The translations under genes were made by a program, and so were the position numbers. The notes under the pieces are model-generated. The model did not search any database and had not been told where the DNA came from. It was given only the letters and a program-made list of their open reading frames with translations. From Conchocele bisecta (Eukaryota; Mollusca; Bivalvia; Lucinida; Thyasiridae): a stretch of DNA of 64,000 nucleotides. Below, in pieces: positions 31,814-42,882 of the stretch (positions are counted from its first letter, which is position 1; each line of letters opens with the position of its first letter). The stretch is taken from the NCBI GenBank assembly GCA_029237695.1, contig CM055265.1, positions 213,048,506 to 213,112,505 of the forward strand. The letters run 5' to 3'.

Positions 31814-32100
31814 TGAAGGTACCTGTCCACTCAGTAGGCACAAAGTGTTCTTTATAAAATACATCATCTGAGACATTTTCGTGCGTTTGTAACACTTAGA
31901 ATGCGGGAAACGACAATAGTCGTCTGTTGTTGTTTTATATGCTGAATTTCTCAATAAAACATGGGTTGACAGAACATTAGAATCATATCGATTTAGAAAT
32001 AATTATAACCTGATCAATGTTTTATGAGAAAAATGGAAACAAAAACATAAACATCAGACGACAAAATTTAATTCAGCAGTGTAAGGGTTAAATAAATCTG
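31814..32100. mobile_element. Family M3-like MITE fragments
   Basis: GAAGGTACCTGTCCACTCAG at 31816 matches the terminal repeat of the TTAA element at 10091-10593. Further sequence (GGAAACGACAATAGTCGTCT) also recurs near 10063. The right end is not clear. Confidence 0.55.
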
Positions 32101-34465
32101 TGATAGCTGGACGAGGAATCGAACTGACGAAATGGCGAACAATGTAGAGACTACGTAATCTGAAACTCCACCAATCGTACACTAAAGCACATTTTGCTAC
32201 ATGCAATAACTGTTCGATGATGTCGCGATATTTGGATAAACATACCGATATGTGGCTATGTCAGGAGAAATAGGAGAAATTGCGACTAGTGTAGATCCGT
32301 ATCAGCCTGTGCATCAACACAGTCTGATAAGGATCTGCACTATTCGAAACACCAACATTCAATTAAGCGACCGTCATGCTTCTAACAAGTAATATATATA
32401 GCTTGAGTATGCTATTCGATCGGGACCTACACTGGTTTCAAAACACATTTATAAAGCCAAAGTTCCCCCGTCAGGTGTCAACTAGTAATTCACGTCTGCG
32501 TTTGTCCCACCCTGTGATGTATCCCCTGCCATAAATAAAACCCGTATCCAATGTATGTCTGTTCGAGAGCGGCTTTAAATTATTGGCCTATCAATAAAAT
32601 AACATACGGTAATTGGAACATATGATAGTATGCTGTATAACATTGTAACATACATGTAGTACAAACTGAAAGGAAACATATTGTATACTACTGTGTAGTT
32701 GAGACTGCTCAAAGAAACACACAGTGCTTTGTTCTAATTGGTTATATTAGTGCGATTTTGGGTCCAGGTTACAAATATTCATTGATGACAGAGACGTCTC
32801 CTTTGCGCTTTATAATGTAGATTTGCTCATTTAGCCCCATTACTGGTTCTATGACCATTGCGTCCGGCTCTTCTTTTGGAAACGACAAAAGATATACGCA
32901 ATTCGGCAAAAATTGTGAAATTTTACTTGCATTTTCTGCTGCAAAATCCCTTCAGACGAGATAAACACAATCAGTTTTGAGTCCTTGGTGTCAAAAATGT
33001 TTCTAGTAAGTATAAATGGTCCCATATATTGGCATTAAGTTGAGTTTAAATTCACTTCACGGTATTTTCGATTTTCATCACCTGCAGTTCTGAAAAAAAA
33101 ATTAAATCACGTTTATATTATACACAGTTTAGTCTTGATTCAACAACAGTCAAACAATGACAACACTAAATAACACTTGGTAATTGTATTTTTTTTTAGT
33201 TTGTTTCAATTAAAATGTCTGTATAATTGGCATTAATATTGTATATTATGAATTTGTGTATGTGTCATGGGTTTTCGCGGCTTCATTCCATCAGCTTCAG
33301 TTATACGGGCTTTATGTTACGCGTATATGAAAACTTACCATTCAGTGAAACTAGTAGGTTGAACATATGATTGAAAGTGTAAAAGCAGGTTTTTTTACTA
33401 CAGTTGGTATTTTACTAATACGGGCGACGAATAATTTTGCCCGAAGTGCCAAATGCTTCTAAGACAAATGTAGCCTCTTACTGCCGAACACCGTGGGTGT
33501 AAAGAACATCCGGGGACTTTTGGGTATTCATCTACATTTAAAAATTGATTGCTTTACATATTTGTTTAGTTTGAAACATGTGAAAACACCATAAAAAAAC
33601 AAATAAACAAACAATAAACATTTCTTATCTCTCGGCCGTCCGCCATATTGCAGGTCCCCATGACAGGAAGTTAAACCAACTCCGTGGGAAATGGTCTACT
33701 AGGCTGACTCTCTTTACTCCACATGGCAAAAGTCTTGAAATGTTCACCCCTGTCAAACGTGTGGCCCATTATTTCGCATTTCATCCAAAATTGTTTGTAG
33801 TTTAGTTAATTGATTTGGAAATATAAGCCTATGAAATGGAGACAGTATACAAAATTAACTGTCTTTTTTATTAAAAAAATCCCATACTGGTTTCATGACA
33901 CAAACTTGGGAGACAGTTGAGTAGACCATGTTCTGTTCTGTGTTAACATTGCATATCACGTGACTTGGTATCTACAGACGCTGGGTCAAAGCTGTCAAAA
34001 CTTTGCACTCGTGTGAAATGTTACCGCTTGCAAAAACAAAAACCCACGGAGTTGTTTGTACCCACGCAGTTGGGAAGGAGTCTATATAACGTCGGAAAGT
34101 ATACTGAATATAGCTTACGAAGTTACTGCATTTCAAAATATGTGTGTTGTCGTTGTACCTAGACTCGCTTACGAGAGTCCCCAAGGATACACAAATAACT
34201 CGGAAACCCTCGCACCATTTCGTAAATTGAAAATAAATAATCCTTTGACTCCATTATTTTTTTACCATTAAATGCGAAAAGATGACGAAGTGGACAGAAT
34301 GTACACAAATAAACATCTTCAAATTATCTCGAGAGACGCTTGAAAATATGCGTTTTAAATGATCTGAGTACAAATGCCTTAAATGTGCATTGAATATTTT
34401 ATGGGGGAAAAAAAGAGAAAAATAATTTGCAGCGAAATGGAGTTTCATTACATCGTATTTATTTT
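32101..34465. other. Intergenic DNA, no recognised gene
   Basis: AT-rich sequence with a short family F piece at 32280-32380 (GTAGATCCGTATCAGCCTGT and an inverted echo). No supported coding region or RNA gene seen. Confidence 0.5.
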
Positions 34466-34620
34466 AACACACCTTTCTCTCTCCCACACACGTCTCTCTC
34501 TGTCTCTTTCTCTCTCTCCCACATCCATGTCTCTCTCACTCTCTCTGTATTTCTGTTTCTCTCCCACATCCATGTATGTCTCTGTGTGAGTGTGTGTCAC
34601 ACCAGGGTGACACTGAGCTA
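34466..34620. repeat. CT-rich microsatellite-like tract
   Basis: Repeated TCTCTCTCCCACATCCATGT-like units and (CT)n runs. Open frames across it are low complexity. Confidence 0.8.
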
Positions 34621-36935
34621 GTCTACTGAAGGGACGGAACACCAAGCACGTTGTGGACAGAGACAACAAGGTATATTTTTACAAGTATGATATATTTACA
34701 TAAATGATAAACACAAACAATAGATGAATATGTCAGTACGGACAACGCCCCCTAGCAGCCACCGCCACAGGCCCTTGCACAACCAAGGCACATCCTCGAT
34801 TCTGGAACAGGTAGGTAAAGTCAAAAGTAAACGTCATCATAATCTGGATAAATATCCAATGTTAGAGATGGGAGTGACGTTATAATAAAATAATAATCGT
34901 AAAGTTACTGGTTCTTAGGAGATACTGAGCCTACTTGGGCGGATGGGGTCCATAACGCATCGGTGAACGTCCCTATCGATTCTTCACGTCCTTTGACGGA
35001 ATAACGTCACCGGAATATGCCCCACTCGATTACGCCCTTGGTCCACGCGGAGCAGAGTCCCCGCTAACACACGGTGTCGTGTCGTGGACTCCAGAATAAG
35101 TAAATAACTCTGTGTTGCGTACTGAATTACGCAGACACAAAGTAGGGACGTGCCGTCGCTCGTTACTGACTGCCTGGCTGGTGTACTGGCTGGTATACTG
35201 GCTGTCTGGGACTACAAAACACCAACGGTGTTGTTACCAGAATGTAACGTGATTATAGTCTCAATAATAGTCACAGTAGTGCCCATGAAATCAATATCCT
35301 GATTGCATGGCAATACTAAACATCATCATATATTACAATGATGAAACATGATAAAATGCAATGTACACAAAGATATTTTCACTAATTGGAAGAAGGGGGC
35401 TGATGGAATTCATAAGTCGGAAAATGCGATATAACACATTAATGAACAGCCCCTATATCTAGTGTACCCAACGATATACCTCTTCACAGCCGTACATGTG
35501 AATACAGACGTCATTCACAGTTATTTACCATTAGTAAACAAACATTTGATTGCGACAGGCCTTACTTTGATCAGACTGCCCGTGGCCAACTGCGCTAACT
35601 TAATAAAGAGCAACTGTGCCAAGTATTCTCCTGTACAGACTCGCAGTATTACATTACATTACATTACTAATCATAAACACTGTATACTCTAATCAGACTG
35701 TAGGATTCCACAGGCTGACCCAAAGAATCAGTGATTGAAACAAGTTATACTTCACATCATGTCCTTATTGCAGCTTACTGATGTATAAATCAGTGCACTT
35801 AGAGCAGAACTGTCTGATCGGGCCCATCTTGGTCGCAATAGCATTTACAATATCTACAAAACACTGCGAACGTAATATGACTTAATACAATGAATGTACA
35901 GACGACTGGGTTAGGAGTTAACACATGTTTCCCCATAGAGTAATGAAAGTCGTCCAGAAAATTCACGTTACAATTGTGACATGTTAAAATTGGCAATATT
36001 CTCATGTATTGTACAGGGCGCAGACTGATATTCGATTGAATCGTAACATAAAATGCATGGCTAATGTTAGTGAACATTTCAATCGAGTTCGCCCTTCGTT
36101 TTACAAATACAATAAATTGCTAATGCAATTAGTCAGAGTGACATGCAACAAAACACATGAGAATATTATTTACACATAAGCACGACGAATTAATGAATCA
36201 ATAATATTTGATTAAGGGAGATAATCTACATCAGCAGATACATGCCATACGGCTTTTATTGACCAAGCGTTTGGTCGAAACGGGGCCAAATAACTCAGTT
36301 AAATTAAATAGTGCAGTATTATCGAGGATACGATAACACTGCGTAGAATTGCCGGTCTTGGCAAGATTCAGACTTAAATGGCAGCATTAGAAAGTAACAA
36401 CATATGTACTCACCAATTCCCAGTGAAAAACTTGCGCTCCAATGTCATAAGAATGAAATTGAATGTCCGACTGATAATATAGGGTACTACAACGAATATA
36501 TACCCCCACCCTAGTGCATGACTATCCCATGTAGTCTGCTTGTCAATGTAAAACTTATGTGCCCACATTTGGCTTACAATTTTACGTAAGTGGACTAATG
36601 ATCTGACAGTCAGTCTAGCTCATGAGATATCTGGTGAATTAGTGTGAAGTACTTCAGTCATAAATAGGTATGACTTACTAGGTAATTAGGCTAGCATCTA
36701 AGTCTGCATATACAGTGTAGATCACCCAGATACGACCAGTACTAAATCCAATACTGGTGGTCCGTGCGCGGTTTTCGGATAAAGCGCTATTCTCTCCAGC
36801 GGTGTACTCCACGGGCGATATTTCACACACCAATACCTATTCGACCGTCTTGTACTAGAATATTCGATTACTGCTCTAGACTATGTGACCTGTGTTACAA
36901 TTAATGGATGATACAGAAAATAGTCGGCTACGATT
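34621..36935. other. Intergenic DNA, no recognised gene
   Basis: No supported gene. A short (ATTAC)n run lies near 35648-35664, and a family F-like fragment at 36715-36750. Otherwise unremarkable. Confidence 0.5.
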
Positions 36936-36939
36936 CGTG

Positions 36940-36940
36940 A

Positions 36941-36997
<57 letters not shown>

Positions 36998-37200
36998 CCC
37001 CGTCTCTCTCTTTCTGACTCTCTTTATATCTGTCTGTATGTCTCTCTCTCTGTGTGTCTCTTTCTCTATCCTAGAAACCACAATATATCTCTCCCCGCAC
37101 CCACCTTCTCTCAACATCATTAGATACCATAACATTTCTGTCTCTATCTTTCAACATCATTAGATAGAAGCACACTATATCTCTCTCAATATCATTAGAT
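36940..37200. repeat. (CT)n microsatellite and flanking short repeats
   Basis: A nearly pure CT run at about 36943-36994 continues as mixed CT/GT sequence to 37075. It is followed by three copies of a unit with CATCATTAGATAGAA or a close variant up to 37205. Confidence 0.85.
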
Positions 37201-37389
37201 AGAAACCGCACATGTTGTGATTTTGTTTACAAGACAAAGTCAAGCGATCCATGATACTCTGTGGACATGACTAACAGAAACAAGTATGCATTGCAACTGC
37301 TGTTTTATTGCGCCTGTTCGGTTGTGTCACGGCCTAGAGCGAGTGAGGTAACGGGTAGCTTTAAGCAACCCATAAGCAACCGATTGGGC

Positions 37390-37770
37390 AGTCTCCATCG
37401 AACCACAGGAAGGTTATCTTCATATACCGATATGCCATGCGTCCAGAAACTTTCTAAGCTTTCAGTCGCAATGCATGGTATAGCAGTTTTGTGTCCTACC
37501 CTTCAGAATAGCCACGGCGTTCACAAAACTAATCTCGGCAATCTCGGCAGAGTCCAGACCGTGTGTTATTGCATACTTCAATACTTGGACGACTGGCTCC
37601 TGCACGATCAGTCCAGAGACACACTGCTACTCAAGCTGCGTGTGTTCTGGGATCTTATCACAGGGTTGGGTCTCATGCCAAACATAGAGATGTCGGAACT
37701 AGTACCGAAACAGGACATCAGATACGTAGGGATGAGTTTCCTTACCAGGCTGGGGATACCGTAGTCAGGG
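37390..37770 (+). pseudogene. DIRS reverse transcriptase fragment
   Basis: The best frame (to 37764) contains LQYLDDWLLHDQSRDTLL, the RT catalytic box in the YLDDWL form used by DIRS elements. It is followed by LITGLGLMPNIEMSELVPKQ and DIRYVGMSF, matching the G-x-x-x-N-x-x-K-S-x-x-x-P-x-Q block with the usual Lys replaced by Met. The preceding fingers part (VLPFRIATA) is in another frame. Confidence 0.78.
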
Positions 37771-38169
37771 TACACTTGGACAGTGCCGATATGTACAGAG
37801 TAGACATGATGTTGCGAGTGATCTTCAAAGCTGTGTGTATCCACTTCAACTACCAGCCAGGGGGCTATTTTAGCTGCTAGGGGTATTGAATTCAGAGGCA
37901 GATATGCGGTGTAGGTCGTCTACCAATGTACTGTGGACTACCTGTCGAGGGGGGTTCGAAAGTCCTTACCGAGGGGTCACTGTCAAGGACAGTGACCAAC
38001 GCGGTTATCAACAGGTAGAGCCACCCCTGGGTCTGTTTGCGACCATGATGGACAATCAGATCCCAATGTATGTGTCTCCAGTTCTGGACTCGAGGGTATA
38101 GGCGGTGGGCGCATGTCCGTCTCATGGAAATGAGTATACGGGTAAGCATTTCCACAATCAGTAAATTCG

Positions 38170-38620
38170 GGTCACACTAGTGGCACCATGCTGGCCAATG
38201 ACAAGTTGGTTCTCCAGCATACTGGAACGTCTAGTGTACCATCCGGTGGGCATTCCAGTGTTCCCCAAGCTTCTGTCACAGCATGCAGGGGGAACACTTC
38301 ATGCGAATACGCTCGTTCTGATTCTTCACGTCTGGAGGCTATCAGGAAGGGAATCAGAAAGGACAAATTTTCGCGGCTAGCTGCAGCAATCATTGCACAG
38401 GCAAAGTCATTTTGCTACTGCATGCTAAGACGCGAATGGGAGGTCTGTGTTAATTGCTGTAAGTTAAGGCAAATTAATCCAGTCAGTCCAGCTGTAGGCG
38501 AAATGGGCGATTTCCTTAGTAATTGTTCGATGAAAAGAAATCGTCAGCGTCGATTAGGAAGGGATACATGTAGGCATTGGCCAGCTGTTTCAAGTTCACT
38601 TCAGTGCCGATATGTATCAT
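38170..38620 (+). pseudogene. DIRS connector and tyrosine-recombinase N-terminus
   Basis: MAPCWPMTSWFSSILERL and HVWRLSGRESE (frame from 38180) match the segment between RNase H and recombinase in DIRS elements. In the frame from 38188, WEVCVNCCKLRQINPVSPAV followed by GEMGDFLSN resembles the SAM-like N-terminal domain of the tyrosine recombinase. I see no intact catalytic R-H-R-Y set. Confidence 0.7.
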
Positions 38621-39570
38621 AGGTTCAGACCCCAGTTTTAGGCGATGATTTCATTCTTCACTAGAGAAAGACCAGTAGCTAGAATAGTTAACCTAAAGGG
38701 AATCTAACAGTGGTTATATGGGCTTTAATGAAAGATCAGTATGAGCCCATGTGACAGCTTCCCTCTTTTGATTGATCAGTCAAGAATGGGTTACTCCTCG
38801 TTTTCGCTTCGGCAAAAAGGCGGCGGGAATTACGTGGCCTGTACATGGGCGACCAGAATCTGGCTTGGATAATGATTCCGTTACTATGGTTGCGAAGCTG
38901 GGTTCCTTGCTAAGGCTCGGGTCCCAGGTAGGAGGCATACCCGACCGTAATTCGTGATCCCAGGCCTGTCCAAATCGAGTCGGTTATCTGTGACATTATA
39001 TACTTTACGTATTCTATAATGTTCAATTGTCGTATCTTAACTTGGTAAAAGCACATGCTTCCGGTTAATAACAACAACAATGTCAATAGATTAAATTCAT
39101 TCGCACTGATCCAGAATATGAGTTTATCTCTCGCCCAGCATGAACCTACCAAATTTAACCGAGACGGAAAACACGCTATGCCCTGGCAGGTGAATTAGGC
39201 ACTACATCTCAATGACTAACCAATGAGAGGTAGGCACTGGATTTTTTATTCCAGGCGTGGGTAATCAGGTTCTATCCAAATCGTCAGTTTACAGATGGAT
39301 ATCTCTCGCAACACGCAGAGCATATCGATCCAATTCGGTTAAGGGCTCATAAGGTTATAATCGATGCCCATGAGGTCGGAGCAGTATTTACCTCCTCTGA
39401 GTTCCTCTATGGAGTGATCCTGGGGATAAGATAATGGAAGCGGCATCCGGGATGTCTCATTCCACTTTTATCAGTTTTACATACGTACACTGATGGCGCA
39501 GAGCGCAGATATTTACACATTGGATCCCCTAGTCGCGGGTGCAAAGCATGTGTAAAAGGCTCAATTTTTT

Positions 39571-40340
39571 AGCTTGTTGTTATTCTGGGCCAGTGGATCT
39601 AGTCCAGGATAACAAACTGTTGGTATATTCACATTGGCAGTACAAAACGTTCTAGTTATCAGCTAGTTCAAGTTTTGTGCCTGGAAAGTTTTCGTAGATT
39701 GTTTTCTTGATTACTCATGACTGGTTATGCCAGTCTGGATACATATTTTACTATAATGTGTGCAGTGTGTGGTTACCAATGATTGTGAGGTCCGGAGAGG
39801 GTAACGGTGAGTTCCCTGTGCTCTGGGGTGCTAGCGGTACTAGGTATCATGACACTCGAAAACACATAATCATTCATCCAGGGTCATGAATACCATGTTT
39901 TGTAATTATTGATAGTATGTGGTTGTCAATATGCATAGGGTATTTTATGTTAGCATTACTATTTGTAAGTAATGTGGGTTAGAACTTTAAGAGACTTGTG
40001 GACATGGTCAAGGGTCAGTGTAGATGCTGTGAGTCTTAGATGTGAGGCACAACAGTGTATATGACATGACGCTAACATGATATGAGTTAGTCACATTCAG
40101 TGCGTGTGAAACTGCGACTGGGGACAGTACTCAAGCAGACCAGAAGACTTAGCTGGCGGCTCAGTTAACTTCTGGGAGCAGGAAAAGGGGGGGGGGCCTG
40201 CTCAGACGGTGCCCGGGTCTAGTCTACAAGTTGTTTGGTGAGTCAATTTATTGATCCTAGGTTAAGTATTCACAGAGCGAATTAATTTATTTTTCTGGTT
40301 TCGGTATCACCTTACCTTCCCGCCTTGGAGACAAATTCTA
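39571..40340. other. Gene-free DNA 3' of the DIRS relic
   Basis: No coding region recognised. A run of G lies at 40187-40195. It may be the DIRS 3' untranslated region or flank. Confidence 0.4.
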
Positions 40341-40371
40341 GCAACATATAACAGGGAAGTATGATACAGAA

Positions 40372-40660
40372 ATCAGAATTTTTCAATGTAAAATTAGTTT
40401 CTGTGAGTACTTACCTGTTATATGTATTTAACACCCGCCTCCCACTCCGCAAGGTGAGAGATTTGTTCTATCGCAAAGAGGAAGTCTCCCGTGCCCGCAT
40501 GCGCGGTCGATATGGGATATGTCGATATGACAGGTGTAAGTGCGTACTAGGTGCGGGTCAATAAATTGTATTCGGAATGGGTAGCCCCAATAGAAGCTAT
40601 ATAGCAACATATAACAGGTAAGTACTCACAGAAACTAATTTTACATTGAAAAATTCTGAT
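40372..40660. repeat. Perfect 54-bp inverted repeat, possible DIRS terminal repeat
   Basis: Left arm 40372-40425 and right arm 40607-40660 are exact reverse complements over 54 bp, including GTGAGTACTTACCTGTTATA. A partial direct copy of the right arm's start (AGCAACATATAACAGG) lies at 40341. The spacer of 181 bp has no gene. It sits about 800 bp 3' of the DIRS relic, whose family has inverted termini, but could be an independent fold-back. Confidence 0.8.
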
Positions 40661-40679
40661 TTTGATTTTTTATTCAACC

Positions 40680-42500
40680 CCAGGGTCATGGATTATCTCC
40701 CCCTTTTCGACTTAAAATTTTGCAATTTTGGCTTGTAAGTCGTAAAACTTTTAAATCGTAATAGCTACACCCCTGAAACTTGGTATGTAGCTTCCTTATG
40801 AAGAGTAGATGTGCAAAGTTTATATCGATTTTTGATTTTGCCCACGGGTCATGGATTATCTCCCCATTTTTAGCTCGACTATTCGAAGAATAAGTAGAGC
40901 TTATGTTGTCACCCCGGCGTCACCGTCACGCCTTGGTTAAGGTTTTTAGTCAAGCTTGTATATGAAATACTACTGGCCCTACACCCACCATACTTGGACA
41001 ACTTCATCTCCTAGTGATGTACATCAATAACCCCTGATCTATATTTGACCTTGACCCACATTTCCTCTTCAATTACTTAGTTAATTCTCTTTGGTTAAGG
41101 TTTTTAGTCAACCTTGTAGATGGAATACTCCTGGCCCTACACCAACCATACTTGGACAACTTTATCTCCTAGTGATGTACATCAACAAACCCTGACCTAT
41201 ATTTGACCTTCACCTACATTTAACCTTGAATTACCTAGTTAATTCCCCTTGGTTAAGGTATTTAGTCAAGCTTGTACATGGAATACTATTGTGCATACAG
41301 ACACCATACTTGGACAACCTTTTCTCATAGGGATGTACATCAATAACCCCTGATCTATATTTGACCTTGACCTACATTTCCTCTTCAATTACTTAGTTAA
41401 TTCTCCTTGGTTAAGGTTTTTAGTCAAGCTTGTATATGGAATACTCCTGGCCCTACACCCACCATACTTGGACAACTTCATCTCCTAGGGATGTACATCA
41501 ATAACCCTTGATCTATATTTGACCTTGACCTTCATTTCACCTTCACCTACATTTCCTCTTGAATTACTTAGTTAATTCTCTTTCGTTAAGGTTTTTAGTC
41601 AAGCTTGTAGATGGAATACTCCTGGCCCTACACCAACCATACTTGGACAACTTCATCTCCTAGTGATGTACATCAACAACCCCTGACCTATATTTCACCT
41701 TGACCTACATTTAACCTTGAATTAATTACTTAATCCCCCTTGGTTAAGGTTTTTAGTCAACCTTGGTTAAGGTTTTTAGTCAAGCTTGTATATGGAATAC
41801 TATGTGCATACAGACACCATACTTGGATAACTTTTTCTCATAGGGATGTACATCAATAACCCCTGACCTATATTTTACCTTCACCTACATTTAACCTTGG
41901 ATTACTTAGTTATTTCCCCTTGGTTAAGGTTTTTAGTCAAGCTTGTATATGGAATACTCCTGGGCCTACAGCAACCATACTTGGAAAACTTCATCTCCTA
42001 GTGATGTACATCAATAACCCCTGACCTCTATCTGTCATTGACCTACATTTAACCTTGAATTACTTACTTAATTTCCCTTCGTTAAGTTTTTTAGTCAACC
42101 TTGGTTAAGGTTTTTATGCAGGCCGCAGCCACCTTGTTTGTCAAGCTATGTGTACATCGACAACCCTCGTAGTCGAGCTATGCTGTTCTCCTACAGCTCT
42201 TGTTTACTTAGAATTTGGCCTTTGTAAGTCGTAAAACTTTTAAACCGTACTTGATACACACCTGAAACTTTGTACCGTAGTTTGTACGTAGTTTCTGTAT
42301 GATGAGTAGATGCGCAATTTTTTATTTATTTTTTATTCGACCCCGTTGTCATGGATTATCTCCCCCTTTTCGACTTAGAATTTGGCAATTTTGCCTTGTA
42401 TCTTATAAAACATTTAAACCCTAATAGCAACATACCTGAAACTTGGAATGTAGCTTCCTTATGATGAGTAGGTGTGCAACGTTTATGTTTTGATTTTTTA
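40680..42500. repeat. Family G tandem modules, interrupted by family B
   Basis: Modules of about 185 bp containing GGTCATGGATTATCTCCCCC, then TTGTAAGTCGTAAAACTTTT and CTGAAACTTGGTATGTAGC, occur at 40683-40871 and 42206-42500. The sequence is continuous across the inserted family B element, which therefore came later. Confidence 0.75.
40872..42204 (+). mobile_element. Family B hairpin-headed tandem-module element
   Basis: It begins AGCTCGACTATTCGAAGAAT and folds on itself into a terminal hairpin ending AGAGCT. Next comes a CACCCCGGCGTCACCGTCAC head, then about seven tandem modules of about 155-165 bp (GGTTAAGGTTTTTAGTCAAG..., CATACTTGGACAACTTCATC..., TTTGACCTTGACC). It ends with GCAGGCCGCAGCC, an inverted echo GTAGTCGAGCT and CTCTTGT. 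It is inserted in a family G module, which fixes both ends. The architecture matches pearl/Helentron-like non-autonomous elements. No coding capacity. Confidence 0.8.
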
Positions 42501-42501
42501 T

Positions 42502-42660
42502 TGTGACCAGTGTTGATTGCGATTCCATGAATGAAACACCAGTCATGCTTCTAATAATAAATATAGATCGTTATCAGGTTACAGGAATGCACTGTTTGAT
42601 CAGGAGTTTTGAAGTTATCATAAATCCCATAAGTCGCATTTCTCCAATCACAGCCATGTA
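42502..42660 (+). repeat. Family F repeat, just upstream of SMARCAD1 exon a
   Basis: GTGACCAGTGTTGATTGCGA at the start and CATTTCTCCAATCACAGCCA at the end are the family F hallmarks. The copy is partial and ends 63 bp before the acceptor at 42723. Confidence 0.65.
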
Positions 42661-42723
42661 TACAGCCATGTATAATTGTCTGGCAGTGAACTCACTAGAC
42701 CCCATGTGACATGTTCGTTTCAG

Positions 42724-42882
42724 GCGATATAAACACGATGAGCAACCAGAAGCTGTCGTCGCTGCTGCGGTACCGGTTTGTGAAGCGAGACAGCGGAGAT
42801 TCGGGCTCGTCTGGCAGCGACACCCAGTCCCAGTCCCAGGGCAGTACCCAGCCTCCAACAACACCTGTCAAATCTCCCTCAG
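42724..42882 (+). CDS. SMARCAD1: SMARCAD1 exon a (start codon)
   Basis: The acceptor TTCGTTTCAG ends at 42723, so a 5' untranslated exon lies upstream. ATG at 42738 begins MSNQKLSSLLRYRFVKRDSG, resembling the conserved N-terminal RF-F-KR motif of SMARCAD1, then a Ser/Gln/Pro-rich stretch. Donor CAG|GTACTC at 42883, phase 1. Confidence 0.88.

Larger units (their letters stand above)
37390..39570 (+). mobile_element. DIRS-type tyrosine-recombinase retrotransposon relic
   Basis: In order on the plus strand, in shifting frames: an RT (CVLPFRIATAFTKLISAI near 37495; LQYLDDWLL near 37580; MSELVPKQDIRYVGMSF), an RNase H-type segment (LFATMMDNQIPMYVSPVLDS near 38030-38095), the DIRS connector (CWPMTSWFSSILERL and LHVWRLSGRESE, 38190-38370), and a tyrosine-recombinase region (WEVCVNCCKLRQINPVSPAV near 38430; VVIWALMKDQYEPM near 38710; AHEVGAVFTSSEFLYGVILG near 39365). 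This order is diagnostic of DIRS elements. Stops and frameshifts are frequent, so it is dead. Confidence 0.8.

Noticed and set aside
36881..37135. Arg/Glu-rich open frame
   Set aside because: Translation of the CT microsatellite.
40900..42120. CRISPR-like regular repeats
   Set aside because: Whole 155-165 bp units repeat without unique spacers, and the genome is animal. It is tandem modules of a transposable element.
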